Shown one piece after another: positions 5,521 to 7,956 of a DNA stretch of 7,956 nucleotides (positions within the stretch are counted from its first letter, which is position 1; the number at the start of each line of letters is the position of its first letter). Source of the stretch: an uncultured Eubacteriales bacterium (lineage in GTDB: Bacteria > Bacillota > Clostridia > Oscillospirales > Acutalibacteraceae); contig CAQJOC010000040.1 of assembly GCA_948815685.1 (NCBI GenBank), forward strand, positions 1 to 7,956, given 5' to 3'. The translations under genes and the position numbers were made by a program. The notes under the pieces were generated by a model. That model had not been told where the DNA came from. It saw only the letters and a list, made by a program, of their open reading frames with translations, and did no database searches.

Positions 5521-7494
5521 ATGGATTTTAAAATAGATTCTAATTTCAGCCTTAAAGGAGACCAGACTCAGGCTGTGGATAAACTCGTTAAAGGACTCAA
5601 TAGAGGCTTCAAAGAACAAACTCTTCTTGGAGTTACGGGTTCAGGGAAGACTTTTACAATGGCGAATATTATAGAAAAAACTCAAAAACCAGTCTTAGTT
5701 TTAGCTCATAATAAAACTTTGGCAGCACAGCTTTGTTCGGAATTCAAAAGCTTTTTTCCTAAAAATGCAGTCGAATATTTTGTCTCTTATTATGATTATT
5801 ATCAGCCTGAAGCGTATATTGCCTCGACTGATACTTATATAGAAAAAGATTCGGCAATTAATGATGAAATTGATAAACTCAGGCATTCAGCGACTTCTGC
5901 TTTATCTGAAAGGCGAGATGTAATCATTGTTTCCAGCGTTTCTTGTATTTATAGTTTGGGAAATCCGATAGATTATAGGTCTATGGTTATCTCTCTTCGC
6001 CCAGGAATGCAAAAAAGTCGAGACGAATTACTTAAAAAACTTATTGAGATTCAGTATGAAAGAAATGACATTAATCTTACTAGGAATAAATTCAGAGTAC
6101 ATGGAGATATTGTTGAAATTTTTCCTGTTGCTTCGGGAGACCATGTTATAAGAGTTGAATTTTTTGGTGATGAAATAGATAAAATTTGTGAAATTAGCCC
6201 TATTAATGGTCAAATCATTTCAATATTAAAGCATATTGCGATTTATCCTGCTTCACATTATATTGTTCCACGTGAGAAATTAAAAATCGCATTAGAAGAA
6301 ATGAAATCCGAAATGGAAGAAAGAGTAAAATTTTTCCAAAGCAAAGGAAAATTAATAGAGGCTCAGAGAATAGAACAAAGAATAAACTATGACATCGAAA
6401 TGCTGGAAGAAATTGGATTTTGTAAGGGAATAGAAAACTATTCTAGAATAATGTCAGGAAGGGCTGCCGGTTCTCCACCATTTACATTATTTGACTATTT
6501 TCCTGATGATTTTTTGCTTTTTATAGACGAATCTCATGTGACCTTACCTCAAGTAAAAGCTATGTATGCCGGAGACAAAGCAAGAAAAGATAATTTAATA
6601 AATTATGGCTTTAGACTTCCGTCTGCATATGATAATCGCCCAATGACTTATGATGAATTCTATTCTAAAATTAATCAAGTCGTGTTTGTAAGTGCAACTC
6701 CGGGAGATTTTGAACTTGAAAAAAGCAAACAAATTGTTGAACAAGTTATTCGTCCGACAGGACTTTTAGACCCTAAAATTTCAGTAAGACCGATTGAAGG
6801 CCAAATTGACGATTTAATTTCTGAAATAAATAAAAGAACTCAAAAAAATGAACGCATACTCGTTACAACTTTGACAAAAAAAATGGCAGAGGATTTAACT
6901 GACTATCTAAAAGAAGTTGACATAAAGGTCAGCTATATGCATAGCGATGTAGATACTGTCGAACGTATGGAGATAATTCGAGATTTAAGGCTGGGGAAAA
7001 TAGATGTTTTAATTGGTATAAATCTCTTAAGGGAAGGACTTGATATTCCGGAAGTTTCTCTTGTTGCAATACTTGATGCAGACAAAGAAGGATTTCTTCG
7101 TTCAGAAAGGTCCTTAATTCAAACCGTGGGACGAGCCGCGAGGAACTCAAATGGGATGGTAATTATGTATGCAGATAGTGTGACAGTTTCAATGGAAAAA
7201 TGTATAAAAGAAACTGAAAGAAGACGAAAGATTCAAACCGAATTTAATAATAAAAATGGAATAATTCCGACAACAGTTCAAAAAGAAGTTTCTGAAATTT
7301 TAGAAATTTCCAGCAAGGAGGACTTGAAAACAAAAAAGTTGAATAAAAAAATGGATAAAAAAGACAAAGAAAAATTAATTTCTCAAATGGAAAATGAAAT
7401 GAAACTTGCAGCAAAATTATTAGAATTTGAACATGCAGCATTTTTAAGAGATGAAATAAAAAAATTAAAGCATAACCATGATGAAATAGTTTAG
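5521..7494 (+). CDS. uvrB: UvrABC excinuclease subunit B
   Basis: UvrB receives damaged DNA from UvrA, verifies the lesion by threading one strand past its beta-hairpin, and recruits UvrC for the two incisions of nucleotide excision repair. The 657-residue product has the usual length and all landmarks. Walker A is GVTGSGKT (37-44). The tyrosine-rich beta-hairpin begins at YYDYYQPEAY (90-99). Walker B is FIDESH with D336 and E337. VSATPGDFE, GINLLREGLDIPE (499-511) and QTVGRAARN (534-542) supply the helicase motifs. A C-terminal UVR domain (616-650, ENEMKLAAKLLEFEHAAFLR) contacts UvrA and UvrC. The linker before it is very lysine-rich. ATG 5521 is preceded by AAAAAGGA about 9 nt upstream and fits the family N-terminus. 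The usual downstream partner uvrA is absent here, as a hairpin and terminator follow instead. Confidence 0.98.
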   Translation: MDFKIDSNFSLKGDQTQAVDKLVKGLNRGFKEQTLLGVTGSGKTFTMANIIEKTQKPVLVLAHNKTLAAQLCSEFKSFFPKNAVEYFVSYYDYYQPEAYIASTDTYIEKDSAINDEIDKLRHSATSALSERRDVIIVSSVSCIYSLGNPIDYRSMVISLRPGMQKSRDELLKKLIEIQYERNDINLTRNKFRVHGDIVEIFPVASGDHVIRVEFFGDEIDKICEISPINGQIISILKHIAIYPASHYIVPREKLKIALEEMKSEMEERVKFFQSKGKLIEAQRIEQRINYDIEMLEEIGFCKGIENYSRIMSGRAAGSPPFTLFDYFPDDFLLFIDESHVTLPQVKAMYAGDKARKDNLINYGFRLPSAYDNRPMTYDEFYSKINQVVFVSATPGDFELEKSKQIVEQVIRPTGLLDPKISVRPIEGQIDDLISEINKRTQKNERILVTTLTKKMAEDLTDYLKEVDIKVSYMHSDVDTVERMEIIRDLRLGKIDVLIGINLLREGLDIPEVSLVAILDADKEGFLRSERSLIQTVGRAARNSNGMVIMYADSVTVSMEKCIKETERRRKIQTEFNNKNGIIPTTVQKEVSEILEISSKEDLKTKKLNKKMDKKDKEKLISQMENEMKLAAKLLEFEHAAFLRDEIKKLKHNHDEIV

Positions 7495-7496
7495 AA

Positions 7497-7547
7497 CTTT
7501 TCTAAAAAATAAAACAAACTTTATATTTTAACAAGTTTATAGAAAAG
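7497..7547 (+). repeat. Nested inverted repeat directly after uvrB
   Basis: CTTTTCTA (7497-7504) pairs with TAGAAAAG (7540-7547), and inside it AAACTT (7516-7521) pairs with AAGTTT (7533-7538). The structure starts 2 nt after the uvrB stop codon. There is no T-tract after it, so it is not a classic terminator. It may protect the 3' end of the message or be a remnant leader for the degenerate frame that follows. Confidence 0.45.
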
Positions 7548-7627
7548 GCGAGGTAAATGAAAGCAAAAAAACAATAGTCAAATCTTTAAAATTCCTATGA
7601 TAATTTTCCATCTATACTATGTTTTTT

Positions 7628-7677
7628 ACGGCTATTTTGTTTCTATCACTTATCCTGCATTAGCCGTTTTTATTTTT
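7628..7677 (+). terminator. Probable rho-independent terminator of uvrB
   Basis: ACGGCTA (7628-7634) and TAGCCGT (7661-7667) form a 7-bp stem, followed directly by TTTTTATTTTT. The 26-nt loop is long, which lowers confidence. It lies about 130 nt past the uvrB stop. Confidence 0.5.
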
Positions 7678-7737
7678 CAGACAAGCCCGAAAGGTTACGC
7701 ACACAAATTTTTTGAAAATTAAGTTCAGCTTTGTTAT

Positions 7738-7783
7738 AAAAAATTAATAAGCATGACCACGTTTCTCAGGCACGGCCATGCTT
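7738..7783 (-). terminator. Probable rho-independent terminator of the right-edge gene
   Basis: On the minus strand AAGCATG (7783-7777) pairs with CATGCTT (7755-7749). Two G-C pairs continue the stem past an A-C mismatch, and T-rich sequence ATTAATTTTTT follows (7748-7738). It lies about 80 nt after the stop codon at 7867-7865, as expected for that gene. Confidence 0.6.
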
Positions 7784-7864
7784 TAGATAAGGATATTTTC
7801 TTTAAATTATACTTTTATAAAACGCAAGAGAAAACTTCTTAAACTATTTGATATTATCAATAGT

Positions 7865-7956
7865 CTATTGCTTCACATACACATCAACAATATAGATGAA
7901 CATAGGGGTGCTTCCTGTATAAGCCGGATATTGGTCAGTAAAAAGACCTTCTCTTA
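7865..7956 (-). CDS. C-terminal end of an unrecognised protein, partial
   Basis: The minus-strand frame entering at the window edge reads REGLFTDQYPAYTGSTPM then FIYIVDVYVKQ and stops at TAG (7867-7865), so 29 full codons are visible. Its codon content looks like normal protein and a terminator follows about 80 nt downstream, which supports a real gene convergent with uvrB. The ending, a proline-containing loop followed by a beta-strand of alternating hydrophobic residues (PMFIYIVDVYV), resembles the last strand of FKBP-type peptidyl-prolyl isomerases, but 29 residues are too few to claim the family. Confidence 0.55.
   Translation of the reverse strand, partial: REGLFTDQYPAYTGSTPMFIYIVDVYVKQ

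Larger units (their letters stand above)
7495..7864. other. Convergent intergenic region after uvrB
   Basis: This 370-bp stretch lies between the convergent uvrB and the right-edge gene. It holds the nested hairpin at 7497-7547, a start-like ATG at 7557 that stops after six codons, a plus-strand terminator at 7628-7677 and a minus-strand terminator at 7738-7783. No RNA gene is recognised. Confidence 0.6.

Noticed and set aside
5386..5619. Minus-strand open frame of 77 codons across the uvrB start
   Set aside because: It is antisense to the uvrB promoter and N-terminus and has no independent start signals.

Overview
The window looks like chromosomal DNA of an AT-rich, anaerobic, spore-forming Firmicute of the class Clostridia. 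Three things point there: a one-chain pyruvate:ferredoxin oxidoreductase, a gene for the mother-cell sporulation regulator SpoIIID with a sigma-E-like promoter, and Firmicute-type ribosome binding sites with low GC throughout. I cannot name the genus from the sequence alone.

Left flank (1-963): a graveyard of mobile DNA, all read on the minus strand. Positions 1-375 are the left end of an IS3-family insertion sequence. Its orfA has lost its start codon (ACG) and carries an in-frame TGA where a tryptophan is expected. A 15-bp inverted repeat (325-372) can fold the orfA ribosome binding site into a hairpin. Next to the element lies a 21-codon reading frame (400-465) with a strong promoter and Shine-Dalgarno. 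Beyond it is the decayed 3' end of a tyrosine recombinase gene (561-734). The rest, up to 963, is very AT-rich and holds a long inverted repeat and a possible terminator.

Centre: the pyruvate:ferredoxin oxidoreductase gene (964-4557, minus) is intact, with every active-site and cluster ligand in place. It is divergent from spoIIID (5044-5298, plus) across a 486-bp intergenic region. uvrB (5521-7494, plus) follows spoIIID after 222 bp and has its own sigma-A-type promoter. It encodes the damage-verifying helicase subunit of the UvrABC excision nuclease; uvrA is not in the window.

Right flank (7495-7956): a nested hairpin directly after uvrB, a probable uvrB terminator, a minus-strand terminator, and the last 29 codons of a convergent minus-strand gene that runs off the window.

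The three complete genes serve unrelated jobs (central carbon metabolism, sporulation control, DNA repair), each with its own signals, so this is not one operon or one system. I see no convincing new multi-gene system. The most interesting material is the layered mobile-element debris on the left and several regulatory sequence structures.
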